Assembly (NCBI GenBank): GCA_003254905.1
Contig: QANU01065172.1
Location: forward strand, 56,347 to 120,346
Direction of reading: 5' to 3'
Length of the DNA: 64,000 nt
Source: Nissolia schottii
Lineage: Eukaryota > Streptophyta > Magnoliopsida > Fabales > Fabaceae
Numbering within the stretch: the stretch's first letter is position 1; each line of letters starts with the position of its first letter. The notes below the pieces were generated by a model that was not told where the DNA came from, did not search any database, and worked only from the letters and a program-made list of their open reading frames with translations. A program made the position numbers and the translations under genes. Shown in pieces: positions 1 through 11,034 of the stretch.

Positions 1-663
1 CTACAAATGTTGAACATGGACTACTCATACAAACTATATAATTTACATGTTAGAGGGGAGAATGCTCTAATAAATAATGGACTTGTGGAGTTCCCTCCCT
101 TCACAAGTCACAGCTATGCCACCGTGTGACGGAATAGGAGTCAATGGGGGTTATATGAGTAGCCACTAATATCAAAGCAGTAGCAAGATGGACCTCCATT
201 TCTTCCATATTTTCCCTGCACTGCACAAAATTGAAATGAACCACAAATTCTCTTTGGTTTTATACAGCATTCAAAACACATAAACATGTTTCAATTATAG
301 GTAGAGTTGAAGCACTTTCAGCCACAAGTGCTGAGTCTTGCTTGTTTTGATTTAACAGGAAAATAACGACAATGAAGGTGGTTTTATCTGAGATAGGTTG
401 CTTGATATTTGAAAGAACAGCAAATCTTCCTATTTTCTTTCTAAAATGAAGACTTCTAACTTCAAAAGACAATTTTACTTTAATAGGACAAGCAATTACT
501 TCTGTTACTTGTGATTGGAAATTTAACATCTACAAGGTAAAATCATGGGAAGTAGTTTATTTAAAAAATAATGGAAACGGAATATACAAGTATAATTAAA
601 TGTTAAAAACAATATTTTGTTTCACTTACATTTAGTATGCTAATTTACTGATCCACACCTTCC

Positions 664-3035
664 TTATAAAGAATCATGTTCTAATGGAAGAATGACATCT
701 AGGTTATTCTTGATAATCCATTTCGGAGGATGGAAAGAATGAGACGATTCAAGACCAATATGCCAGACCATAACACTCGAGGAGTCGTTCATTAAGCATT
801 CCATTTGGTTTTCATCTTCGGCAACCTGCTCGATCAATGTGCTAACCTGCACATTCAAAGAGGGGAAAACAATCACTATTGATCAAGCCTGGACCTCCAG
901 GTTGGTTCTGTATGCTTCTTTCTTTTTTCCTTGCATTGAAAGACAACCATGGCATGGCACAGATTCATCCAACCATGATAACCAACATACTTAAACTAAT
1001 CAGCTACATTCGTGACATATAATAGATAAGAAGATAACCAAAAAAGAAGAGACACGAACCCAGAAACCTTGCTTGACTGTGTCAAGCTGCCTGATAGGCT
1101 CAAGAGTGGGTCGGTGCCACCTCTTTGGATCCCAGATTATGGTACTATTGAAGGCAAAACCAGGCATCTCAGCATGAAATCTTTTAGATCTTCGATTCGA
1201 TTCGTTAGTGTGCCATCCGATTACTTGACTTCCATTACAAACAGGCCCTTGCAAGACCATGCTACTTTTATCCCCTGGTAGTTTTGCTACGGTCCATGTT
1301 CCAAATCGCCTGCAAATCGTAAATGGGGATAAATTCCAACTAGTGCAATGAAAAACAAATTGCAAAAGCATAAATATTATCGGAAGGAATAACATGCTGT
1401 AGAACTCCCTAGTGCCCACTTTTTATTTGAATACATAAACGTTCAAATTATAACTACCCACCAAGGGTAAATTCTTAATGTTCAAGGTGCTATAGAATTT
1501 TTAATAGCCAAGTACTAACTATAATTCTTCACTGGTATGAAAAAATAAAATAAAATAAAACTATAATTCTTCATTTTATATGATAAATTTGTATTTGAAG
1601 ATGCACCAAATGATTCCGTTTATACACAATGAACTCATCTCCCTTCCTTTTAATTGGGGTTGGATTTACATATTTCCTCAGCGACCTGCCCTAAGTCATA
1701 CATACACCAGAAGAAGAGCTGTAGGGGGGGTTTCCTATCATTATGGAGTATCAAGTCTGCTCTATCAAAATAGAGGTAAACCTGTTTCACAATGTTTGAT
1801 TGCTAAGTATCATATTAAAAGAAAGGAAAAGACTCCCATTCTCACATCACTTTACACTATGCTGAAGACAAGTACATTTTCCTGAGGTTCAGGTTCAATG
1901 TATGTAGGTAGTGACAATCTCCAAGTTTGGCAAAAGTTTTAAAACATAACATTAAATAAATCAATAGGCCAACCAGAAAAATTTTGAACCATTAGTCGTA
2001 ATGGAAGAGACAATCATAAATCTAGAGTAATTTAAGTGCACGGATAATTGCAATTATCTTATCCACTATACATTGCATAGCAGACATGTTTAACCAAAAA
2101 CATGCATCAGAGTAGTTATAGTGAAAGAGAAAGATGTGCAGCAAACAAAATTAGTGACCGGGGAACTGGGAATACCTTATTTCTCTCATTTGCTGAAAGA
2201 GCTTCACTGAATAGATGTTATCCTCATCTGCAAAGTAAAGAATTCCATCAAGACGGTGGGTTTCAATGTGAGTCAGTGCAACATTTCTTTGAAAAATGCT
2301 CCTATGGCTCATGTTGGTTAGATTCGATTTGCAAATGAGATGCCAGTACATAATCCCAGAACTTCTCAAAATTTCAGCAGTTTCGTCAGATTGAGAAGTC
2401 ATCTCAACAACAATCCACAACAAAGGAGGTTGGACCAATTTTAAAGTTTGCGCCAAGCGATGCAAGTAATATGCTTGAAATGAATGAGTGAAAGTTGGGG
2501 TCACAACTATGAGAAGCTTCTGAGGTTTCAAATGCTCTTCACTGAGAAATTGGTCATTGGAGACATTATTTGCCACCACACTTATTAGTTCCTGTTCTTT
2601 GGCAGCTGAATTCAGAGTACCATTAAACTTCACGGCCTCATCGATTGATGTTGTCACATTTTCAGGTTGCTGAGAATTTCCAACTACAGGTGTCGTGTCA
2701 AAAATGAAGTCTTGATGCTTTGGCATTAGACTAGTGGACATGTTCCTCGATGCAAACGGGATGAGTCCAATGGAAACGCCAATCAAGAAAAAAATGAGAA
2801 AATGCAAGAGCATTCTCCTCCAAAGTTGGCCCTTTGGCTTTGACCTTGCAAGAGCCCTCAAATATCTTGGGGAGAAAACACCGCCAAGAGTAGAAGCACG
2901 GGAGTATAGTGAGCTGACAGAGCTATGAGGACTTGATGACGACCTAGACAAGGGAGAACCTACTGGACCAATTTCTGCATTAGCCACACCTCCGGCTCGG
3001 GCCATTGGAGACAGAGTTCTTCTAATAGATGCCAT
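664..3035 (-). CDS. IRX9H: Probable beta-1,4-xylosyltransferase IRX9H-like (GT43)
   Basis: Type II Golgi membrane glycosyltransferase of family GT43, acting with IRX14/IRX10-type partners in elongating the xylan backbone of cell walls (family knowledge). Coding exons by eye: 3035-2176, 1309-1060, 846-664. The junctions are GT/AG and in frame, giving 430 aa. The protein starts [10 protein letters not shown], the N-terminus I recall for the IRX9H/IRX9-like clade rather than IRX9 or IRX14. A Ser-rich cytosolic tail is followed by one membrane anchor at about residues 75-95, a variable stem, and the GT43 domain from about residue 172. The DxD-like motif FADEDN puts D270 and D272 in the metal/UDP-sugar site. 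Exon 2 carries the family block [16 protein letters not shown]. Intron 1 is about 866 nt and intron 2 about 213 nt. Nothing looks broken. The 3' UTR lies at 1-663. Confidence 0.9.
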
Positions 3036-4020
3036 TCACAGAAATCCAAAACAATGTCTATTAACTCCGAATGAGCACTACAGTATCCAATAAAAGAAGT
3101 ACAATTACAGCAGGAATGTATCCGAAATTCCAATTTGAACACACACTTATTTGTCCTTCCCACTCAAAAACAGTAATTGCCATGACATTTTAAGTATTCA
3201 CCAAGAGCTTTTGGGTTTGGGTGACCATGGTCCAGAGCCAAATGTGAACAATAAAGCTGCCATAAACATTGCAAAAATCAAACAGTCAAGTCCAACTCTC
3301 ACTCCAAAGCACATCATCAGGTTAAAATAATGTAAACCATATAAGCAATAGTTCCAAAACATATCATGAGTAAACCCTCACAAAAAAATTGGATTTTGGA
3401 CCCATATGATGTCCTCTATTGAATTTTACCAACATGAGTTTACAACAATCTGCCAAACCAATTTCACAACGTAAACTTATTTGCCACATATATATATATA
3501 TATATATATATATCCAAACAAACAAAAACAAAATGTCTCTAGTATCTATAAAAATCAAACTGAGTAACCATTTCAAAGCTATGAAAATGCTGCAAATACA
3601 TACAGAATATAACAAAAAGATTGCATTTTTAGCTACTTAGCAACCAGTATTCGAACAAACGTAAGTACCCAAATGACAGGGAAGAGGAATGGAGCAACAT
3701 GGTTGATCCAACTATCCAAGAAATTGGCACTAAAAGAGTAGAACCATGAAGTGTGTGTTTGTCATGTGGAGCCAACAGTTGAAGTTTCTGAAGACAGGGT
3801 CACTGGTTGGGGGAATGAATCCAAAGTAACTGAGATTCGGGATTCCGAGCTTTTGAGATCTAAGCTTCAAACAAGAAAGAAAACGAAGCCTCACAATGGC
3901 ATAACAACGAAGTTAAAAATGGAAAGAGAAAGGAAAAAAATAATAAAAAGAGAGAGAGAGAGAGAGAGAGAGACATTGACATGTTTCGCTGTTACAAAGT
4001 GGATGACATAAGAAAATTTA
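3036..4020 (-). promoter_or_regulatory. 5' UTR/promoter region of the IRX9H-like gene
   Basis: No gene is seen here. The stretch lies directly upstream of the IRX9H-like start codon on the minus strand. It contains a (TA)n tract near 3487-3513 and a (GA)n tract near 3949-3973, which reads (CT)n in the direction of transcription. CT microsatellites are common near plant transcription starts. A 5' UTR intron is possible because an acceptor-like ACTGTAG lies about 50 nt upstream of the ATG, but I cannot fix the start of transcription. Confidence 0.4.
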
Positions 4021-4874
4021 GTTTTCATAAATACTCCCTCTAATCAACTTTCTTGGTTACTTTGAAAAAAAATGAAGTATTATGTTCATTTAATCTGTTA
4101 CTAATGATATATATATATATATAATATTGATTTTTTTTATTTTGCACAAAATTCTAAACACATTATCAATATGAAAGAAAAAGCTAACAAGTGTCAAAAT
4201 ACTTCTTAAGAAGATGAAAGAGACAATATTTCATTGAAAAGTGAGTTAATAATTTTTAATGCTATTATATAATTTAAAAAACTTTAAAATTTATTTCTTT
4301 TGTTTAAGCAATGTCGTTGGAATATTGGTTAACAAAATCTTTAAAAAATATATAATTTATTCTCCATTACATTTAATAAAAGGGAATTACAGTGTATAAC
4401 TATGTTGGTAAAAATATTCATAATCACTTAATGTTGCCTTTTCAGTTATCTATGAAGCACGTCTAAAGTAGTTTCATGACTACTATCTTTTTAAAATATA
4501 AATTAAAAGAAGAGTTTTTATTAACAAATGTCAAAGACATTTGTTAATAAATTTAAAATATAAATTTTGAGTATTTTTAAGCATTAAATACATTAAAATT
4601 TTAAAAATTTTATATTTTTAATAAAATATTTTTTACTTTAAATTTTTTAACAAGTGTTATAATAACACTTCTAAGCTTCTTCCATTAATAAAAAATATAA
4701 GAAAAAAAATAAACATAGTATTCCTTTAACCCATACAAATTCAAGTTCAATATGCCTGCCCACTGCAAGTGCAAGATTACTTAATTATCTATTTAAAATT
4801 AAATTAAATTATGTTAGTAAACATACTTTACAATTAAACGTTAGTTTTAAGTTTTTAAATCTTTGTTAAAAAAA
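4021..4874. other. AT-rich intergenic stretch
   Basis: No gene is supported. The sequence is strongly AT-rich. It includes a short perfect palindrome around 4526-4552 (AACAAATGTC against GACATTTGTT) and an imperfect one near 4650-4672 around AAGTGTTATAATAACACTT. Both look like decayed MITE ends, but I could not define an element. Confidence 0.35.
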
Positions 4875-5550
4875 TAGAGGAACAAAAATGTCAATTTATT
4901 CCATGTAGTTTTTTTAATTCAACCAATTTCAATCTTTTTGATTTTTTTTATCAATTTAGTCTCTATTAATTTTTAAATAGTTCAATTTTTTTCTTCTAAA
5001 TTTTTTTCAATCATTTAAATCTCAATTACTTTTTCAATCAATTGATTTTAATGAAAATTTGTTTACTCTGCCATGTAAATACTTAAATACCACATTCTCA
5101 TCTTTTGCAAACACATCTCCATCCATGTATGTCTATTTTTTTTTGTTGTGGACGCACACACTTGGTGGATATGGGATGCGAAACGACTTTGTTTTGCTTA
5201 AAGGAATGCGTTATTAATTGTGTAAAACGACGTTAATTTTTGCATAAAAGATGTGACGTGGACCTTTAACGTATCACATCCCTCTATTATGTTCTATGAC
5301 AGTTATTTAAATATAGGAGATAAATGAAAGAATTAACTTGACTAATTTTTGTAACTTGTAGGGACTAAATTGATCGAAAAATTTTAAAATGGATGAAATT
5401 GACTAATTTAAAAAATAACAGAAACTAAATTGGCCAATATAAAAAATAATAGAGACAAATATTGACTAAAAAATTTAAGTGAAATAAAATTGTTCAAATT
5501 TAAAATCAACATGAACTAAATTGATAATTTAAGTAACACATAAAACAAAT
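4875..5550. mobile_element. Foldback/MULE-like element with long inverted arms
   Basis: The left arm (about 4880-5060) is built of repeats such as TCAATTTAGTCTCTATTA. The right arm (about 5310-5550) carries the reverse complement, such as GGGACTAAATTGATCGA and GAACTAAATTGATAA, several times. The two arms can fold over about 200 nt with many mismatches. The centre (about 5100-5290) is non-repetitive. There is no transposase. Non-autonomous foldback elements with degenerate, internally repeated arms are usual in plant Mutator-like families, but the assignment is inference. The outer limits are approximate and no target duplication was found. Confidence 0.5.
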
Positions 5551-6285
5551 AGGAAAAAATAATAATAAGGGTAACCAGTGTCCTTATGACACTTTTTAAG
5601 GGGGGAAAACTTTTTATTTAAAACACAAATTTCTAATGCATTAATGATATTAGAAACTTAAAAAACTTGTGTTTTTAACAAAACATTTGTCTTTTGATTT
5701 CCTTTACCAGAGTTTTACTTGTTGGCAAAACCATAATAATAAATAGTCTTATTAATGTCTGACTTTGAAGTACAATTAATGTTGTTAAATGTTTATTTCA
5801 AACATCACTAACCAATGTTTTCTTGTGAACTTCCTCCAATAATATTAATTAATATTATAATATTCATATTTATCATATATTCGTGCATATCTATTTTTAT
5901 TCTACATTTATTTGATAAAATTATTAGACTTGATTACACCTAATAATATTATTTATTCTTCCAGCTCAATATCGAATTAAGTTTGCCTCTTTTCATTTCT
6001 CAATCCTCATCATCGTTAATCGTCATCGGATTCTCCATCCCTCTCTCATCCATCGCTTGTCTGTAGCATTTTCCTGTTCTTCAAATCTAATTGGGAAATT
6101 ACTCACCAAGACAGCATATGTTTATTCTCAACTGCTATATCTATTGCTTTTTCGGCGCAAAGGAACATTGGGGATAAGCAAATGCCCTGTTTTTTCTTTG
6201 CCACTTTTAGTATATTCATGTAAATTGGTTGCCCCAATTGCTGCTTCGGTTTGTTTCTTTGGTTTGTCCTTTAGTTTATCATGTA
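5551..6285. other. Intergenic, no gene supported
   Basis: Low-complexity AT-rich DNA to about 5980, then a CT-rich stretch that looks like a transcript leader and runs up to the copia fragment. An open frame beginning around 6057 encodes a hydrophobic low-complexity peptide with no recognisable domain and runs into the retroelement in the wrong frame. I do not call it a gene. Confidence 0.4.
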
Positions 6286-6289
6286 TAGG

Positions 6290-6772
6290 ATACGGGAACC
6301 GTGCTTTGCTCTTTGCTCATTTGACATTTATATGGCTTAAAGCAAGCAAGTAGTCAATGAAATTTCAAACTCAATGATGCTTTGCTAAGTTAAGGATTCA
6401 GCCAAAGCAAGGCTGACTATTATTTATTTGTAAAAAGGAAAAATGGTTCAAACCTTATCACCATAGTACTAGTTTACGTGGATGATCTTCTCATGAAATG
6501 GAATGATTTACAAGGAATTGATAATCCCGAGCAAATGCTTGATGAGAAATTCACAATAAAAGACTTAGGGGATTGCAAATATTTCTTAGGCATGGAATTG
6601 GCAAGCTCTAAGGAGGGTATTGCTCTTTATCAAAAGAAGTATGCATTGGAAATGATTCAAGATACTGGACTGTTGGTTGCTAGGCCAGTTTCTAGTCCTT
6701 GTGACCCTATTATTAAGCTGCAAAGGACTGGGAGTGATTTATATTTAGACCCTTCAAGATATAGAAGACTGG
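6290..6772 (+). pseudogene. Copia reverse transcriptase fragment (upstream part)
   Basis: Partial Ty1/copia reverse transcriptase. Reading through, the frame gives YGLKQAS, then a stop in place of the usual Trp, then NFKLNDALLS and a second stop, then GFSQSKADYYLFVKR and VLVYVDDLLM. The palm-domain catalytic Asp pair is intact. The downstream block (EKFTIKDLGDCKYFLGME and SPCDPIIKL) is typical of the copia thumb/connection. It ends at the solo LTR insertion inside the conserved RYRRLVGRLLYL block. Nonfunctional because of the stops and missing upstream domains. Confidence 0.85.
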
Positions 6773-8415
6773 TGTCACAAACCCAAAAAAAAAAAAAAAA
6801 AACGAGGACGTTCGCGCGAGACGCAGGATGCATCTCGCACAAGACAATAGACAGGAAAGGTGTGGATAGTTTCTGGAGCTCATCTCACGAGAGACAAGTG
6901 CGAGAATTAGGTTTCTCGTGAGTGTTTAAACTTGTTAATTCACTCAAAGAGCTTAAGAGGTCACACTTTTGTGAGACTTTTCGCTCTAGTTATATTTTAT
7001 TTCTTTTCTCCCTCTCATCTTCCGTTTGTGGGGAAGCAGTGCCTCCACGTAGGGTGTCAGGAGCTCTCAGCTTAGTGCTCCTTAACGTTTAACTATTTCA
7101 AGTGAGTGACTTTCTTCACTGTCTATTTTAGACAATGTAGTTACTTTTAAAAGTTATTTATTTATTTTATTTATTTTGACATTATTTTATTTATGCATGT
7201 TTTATAAAATCATTGGAGGTGGGATTTATTATTTTAATTATGTATTTATGAAGTTAGTTATTCTTTTATTTAATTAGATATTCTCTCATGATTATTTATT
7301 TAGAAGATCTTTATTTTTGAGATAGATATTTACGAATTTATTTTTAGAAAATCATGTAACTATTTTTAGAATTACATGGGGTCATATTTATTGCAATAAA
7401 TATATTCATGTTGTGTGTGTATGATTAGCATTAAATGATATAGATACTCATATTATTTAGTTAAACCCTTAATAAAAGATAATGGTTAAGGAAATATTCT
7501 AGTGGGAGAAGACTTATGTTAAGGAAAAGTTTTGGTTAAGGACAAGACTTGGTAATTAAGATATCTATTGTGAAGTACCTCTCTTACCTGAGAACTTCCC
7601 TAAGCATGTGATCTTAATCTACCTTTATTTTTCCAAAATAAAACACTTAAGAATATTAAGTCATGTTATGATAAGGATTATGTTGTGATGATTATGTTAT
7701 GTATTTGAAACTATTCTCATGGGAGTATATCTAGGATAGAACTGCAAGTCAGCGATAGCCTATGTTGATCTTGGTATACCTTGTACGATTGTAAAGATTC
7801 ATGTAGATTTAGGGGCAAGATCGTAAAGCTCGGACATGGCAGCCTGTGATGCTCGGTGTCATGTATAATGTATCATGTCATGTAGATTAGGGCAAGATCG
7901 TAAAGCCCAGGCATTCAGGAACAACTAAACCATAATGCTCTAAATGTCTATCTAGAGAATTCTCCACTTGTTTATGTCAATGGTTACGAACTGTCCCATG
8001 TCACCGTGAGGCTTGCCATTCACTAAGCGATGACTCACCCCTCATCAACCCTTTTCAGATATCGTTGACGAAGACGCGCTGCTCGTTCAGTAGATCTTAG
8101 CAGTTTGGACTCTTGATGAGCATCATGTTGTCATGAAGTATTCTTCAATTATTTCAATCTTTAGGATAGTTTATATTCATGTCAGTCTTTAGAGTGCTTT
8201 AGTGGATTACAAGTAGAGTGTAGTGTATTTTGAGTTATATATATTTCATATCTTGTAAATGATCTTTTTATTATATTATACTATGATGTTTATATTTTAT
8301 TTAAAAGTATTTCCTTTTTATTTCTAAAAGTTGCGTGTTTTTCATGATTAGCACGTTAGGAGGCTTTCGTAAGGGAACTAGTCCCTTGCGTTTAATGATT
8401 TCTAAAGTCATAACA
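6773..8415 (+). mobile_element. Solo LTR (probably Ty3/gypsy), 1,643 bp, inserted in copia pol
   Basis: Begins TGTCACAAACCC and ends GTCATAACA, so it has the canonical TG...CA ends with a short imperfect inversion (TGTCA/TAACA). It is flanked by ACTGG (6768-6772) and ATTGG (8416-8420), a 5 bp target duplication with one substitution. Removing the element and one duplicate restores the copia frame exactly. No pol domain lies inside, so it fits a solo LTR left by LTR-LTR recombination. A poly(A) tract sits 10 bp from its left end. A segment around 7805-7840 (AGGGGCAAGATCGTAAAG) is repeated at about 7887-7914, an internal tandem duplication. Confidence 0.85.
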
Positions 8416-8420
8416 ATTGG

Positions 8421-9151
8421 TTGGAAGACTTTTGTATCTAATTAGCACAAGACCATATTTGGCTTATGCTGTTAGTCAGTTGAGTCAATTCTTAGATAAG
8501 CCTATGATAGAGCATTATTCAGCAGCAATAAGAGTTCTGAAGTATGTCAAAGCAACACCTGCAAAAGGACTCTTTTTGCCTTCATCGTCCAACTTCAAGG
8601 TTACTGCATTTGCTGATGCAGATTGGGCCTCTTGTGCAGATACCAGGAGATTTGTTTCTGTTTTCTATTTTTTCTTAGGCAAGGCATCAACATCATGGAA
8701 ATGTAAGAAACAACAAATAGTGGCAAGAAGCTCTTCTGAAGCTGAATACAGGTCCCTTGTAGCAGTTACATGTGAGGCACAATGGTTGAAGTTTTTGTTA
8801 CATGATCTTCATCAAGAACATCATGATCCTATAACAATTTTTTGTAATAATGATTTAGCCATAGATATTGCCACCAATCGGGTATTTCATAAGAGAACTA
8901 AACATATTGAGATTGATTGTCATACGGTTAGAGAGAAGCTCAATTTTGGCTTGATACATTTATTGCCTATTAACACAAAAGAGCAAGCAACTGACCTTTT
9001 TACAAAGGGTTTGCATCCTGGCCCTTTCAATTATTTAGTCTCCAAGCTTGGCCTCCTTAATCTATTCTGGCCAGCTTGCGGGGGGTCTCACCCAAGTCTA
9101 AATTTCTACAACCTAATAACTGAAAGTCAACAACATATTGTTGTTGCATAG
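8421..9151 (+). pseudogene. Copia RNase H and pol C-terminus (downstream part)
   Basis: Continuation of the copia pol frame after the solo LTR. It encodes the region that links reverse transcriptase to RNase H (TRPYLAYAVSQLSQFL), then the RNase H core. The first catalytic Asp is in AFADADWASC, the Glu in SSSEAEYRSL, and another Asp in FCNNDLAIDIA. The family pattern RTKHIEIDCHTVREKL and the C-terminal TDLFTKGL block are present. This half is open to about 9151, so it has decayed less than the part with the stops. It no longer has a start codon of its own. Confidence 0.85.
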
Positions 9152-9420
9152 CTGAAACTATTACCATTATGTTTTTTCTATTTTCTGTTATTAATAGTTG
9201 GTTACAGCGGTTAGTAGTTTGCATCACAAGCAACAACTACTGAAGGCTATATAAGTCTATTAAAGTGTATTTTGGTGAATCAATAAATTGTATTCAGTAT
9301 GCCAAATCAATAAAGCAATTTTCTTTCTCAAAGCTCTTCCTATCTCTACTATCTGTTTTTGATTACAAGTTCTTCAGTTTCCTATTTTTGCTATGCTATT
9401 GCTGTTGTTATGTTGTTGCA
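9086..9420 (+). repeat. Copia 3' LTR
   Basis: Starts directly after a G-rich polypurine tract (about 9079-9085) and ends in TTGTTGCA. It contains a TATA-like CTATATAAG at about 9246-9254 and two AATAAA signals at about 9282 and 9309, as expected of an LTR. The expected 5'-TG is not visible, and because the 5' LTR is gone the left limit is an estimate. Confidence 0.6.
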
Positions 9421-10160
9421 CCCCCTAAATCCATCCATGGCTTCCCCACCGAATCCTTTGTCATTTTATGACTTATTGTTGTTTGCCTTAATCAAAATGT
9501 TTTTGATATGTGAAGATATTGTGAAACAAATAGAGTTTTTTACTTTTAATTTATGTTCGAAAAAAAGCTAACAAGTTTCCTATGATAAAATTAATTGTTT
9601 GAAACAGCAATGACACTTGTTAAAAATTTCCTTAATTATTTTATTTTGAAGTAGTTAACGTTTCTCAAATTAAATTATTATTTACTTATTTTTAAAGAGA
9701 AACTAATAATAAATTATTATTATTTGGTCGAAAGTTCTGGCCAATTGTAAAGTCTATTTAATTAAATTAGTGAGTGACGGGTTCAGGCTAGTCGCAAAGC
9801 CTCTTTGACATGATTCGAACATAAGTCATACTACTCGTTGTCAATTTACCACCAAACTAACTTGAAATGAATTTATGCAAATATAATATATTTATTTTGT
9901 TATACCTATTTATCTATTCAAATATAAAATTATTTATTATAATATATTTATGATAATGTATTAATAACAAAAGTCAACCTACCATGCGCCAAACCAGACC
10001 ATATTTCTATAATAGGTTGGGCCAAAAAAAGGCATTTGATGGGTGATAGGCCTGCTCAAGAAAAAGCTTTATGACATATGCCTAGCATTAGCATGACGCC
10101 CTAACTTGCTCACACCTCTTATTAAGACATTTATTTAGGTCGATTAAGAGAGTCAAACAT
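9421..10160. other. Intergenic with a decayed tRNA-derived segment
   Basis: No gene is supported. Read on the minus strand, about 9870-9800 has a box A-like TAGTTTGGTGGTAAATTG and a box B-like TGTTCGAATCATG about 45 nt apart, as in tRNA-derived SINEs. The body would run to about 9720. No clear target duplication was found, so this is only a probable SINE remnant. The rest is AT-rich. Confidence 0.4.
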
Positions 10161-10167
10161 GACTCAT

Positions 10168-10575
10168 TGGATCTCTTTGGGAGATTTGAGATGAAGGGAA
10201 AATGATAACTATTAATGGAAGGAAGTGGACAAACATAGAGCAAAATGATTAGGGTCATGCCAGCATCTTATTTGGGAGTTTAGTCTAGAAAGGAAGGAGA
10301 GTTTTGTACAATTGTTTGGGAGTTACAAGTCAAATGAGTGACATGAACATAAAATCTTAGGAGTTACAAAGCTAATTGCCATACCTCGTACCAAACCCTC
10401 CAATTGAGGGGGATACACAATCTAGTGAATTAGATGGGAACAAGTGACCCATTATAAGCCCATTATTATCTATTTCATTATCTCTCAATTAATTACTCCC
10501 AAACACATACTTTAAAAAATGTTCTTCGCTTTCCATGTCACTCCCTAAATGTCATTCCTCCCAAACAGACCCTTA
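10168..10575. mobile_element. Possible MITE with GGGTCTGTTTGGGAG-type ends
   Basis: The left end reads GGATCTCTTTGGGAG and the reverse complement of the right end reads GGGTCTGTTTGGGAG, so 13 of 15 positions match. Inside, further copies of CTCCCAAAC and TTTGGGAG occur as subterminal repeats. There is no coding capacity. A convincing target duplication could not be found, so the element type (hAT or PIF/Harbinger) is open. Confidence 0.4.
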
Positions 10576-11034
10576 ATATGGCGCAAAAACTAATAAATTA
10601 ATAAGTAAAAAAGTTTTTGTTTTTCTATTATGCTTAGTATAATTAAATAATTTTACACTTTTCGGCTGAAAAATAATAACTGATCGAAAATTATATTTTA
10701 ATATTTTCACATACGTGTAAACTCAAATTTTTTATATCATGTGTCAAACAGAACAAACAGTTCAACTTGAAATAATCGATGGACTAATATGATAACCGCT
10801 ATATTTTAAAGAAAATGAGGTTTTATTCTTAATTAAAATTTTATTTTTGACTCGTTAATTAGTTAACATTGAACCCTTAACGCTGCGTTTTGGAAGAAGC
10901 CGGCATCTATCTTCCGCAAACAACGAACTTACTTAGGCTACGCAGAATAATAATAGAGAACACCAGCACTAATACTCTCTCCGTCTTACTCTTCAGTTCA
11001 GATCCGTGCGCGTGGTTGAATCGCCATCTTTGCC
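10576..11034 (+). promoter_or_regulatory. EMC1 upstream region
   Basis: Region between the MITE-like repeat and the EMC1 start codon. The first part is AT-rich. The last 60 bases are CT-rich (CTCTCTCCGTCTTACTC), typical of a plant 5' leader. No clear TATA box was seen, as is common for housekeeping genes. Confidence 0.35.

Larger units (their letters stand above)
6286..9420 (+). mobile_element. 5'-truncated Ty1/copia retrotransposon, interrupted by a solo LTR
   Basis: Only the 3' part of pol and the 3' LTR remain. The reverse transcriptase tail is recognised from about 6290 (LYGLKQAS, then the catalytic YVDD at about 6474-6485). The frame is cut at 6772 and resumes at 8421: RYRRLV joins GRLLYL exactly across the insertion. 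RNase H follows, with AFADADWASC and the SSSEAEYRSL block. Three in-frame stops before YVDD (at codons that in relatives are Arg, Trp and Tyr) show that it is dead. The 3' LTR follows a GCGGGGGG polypurine tract. Gag, protease, integrase and the 5' LTR are absent. Confidence 0.85.

Noticed and set aside
1069-1281. Plus-strand frame within IRX9H-like exon 2
   Set aside because: Antisense shadow of a confirmed exon.
6057-6353. Hydrophobic open frame before the copia fragment
   Set aside because: No domain; it overlaps the reverse transcriptase in another frame and has low complexity.
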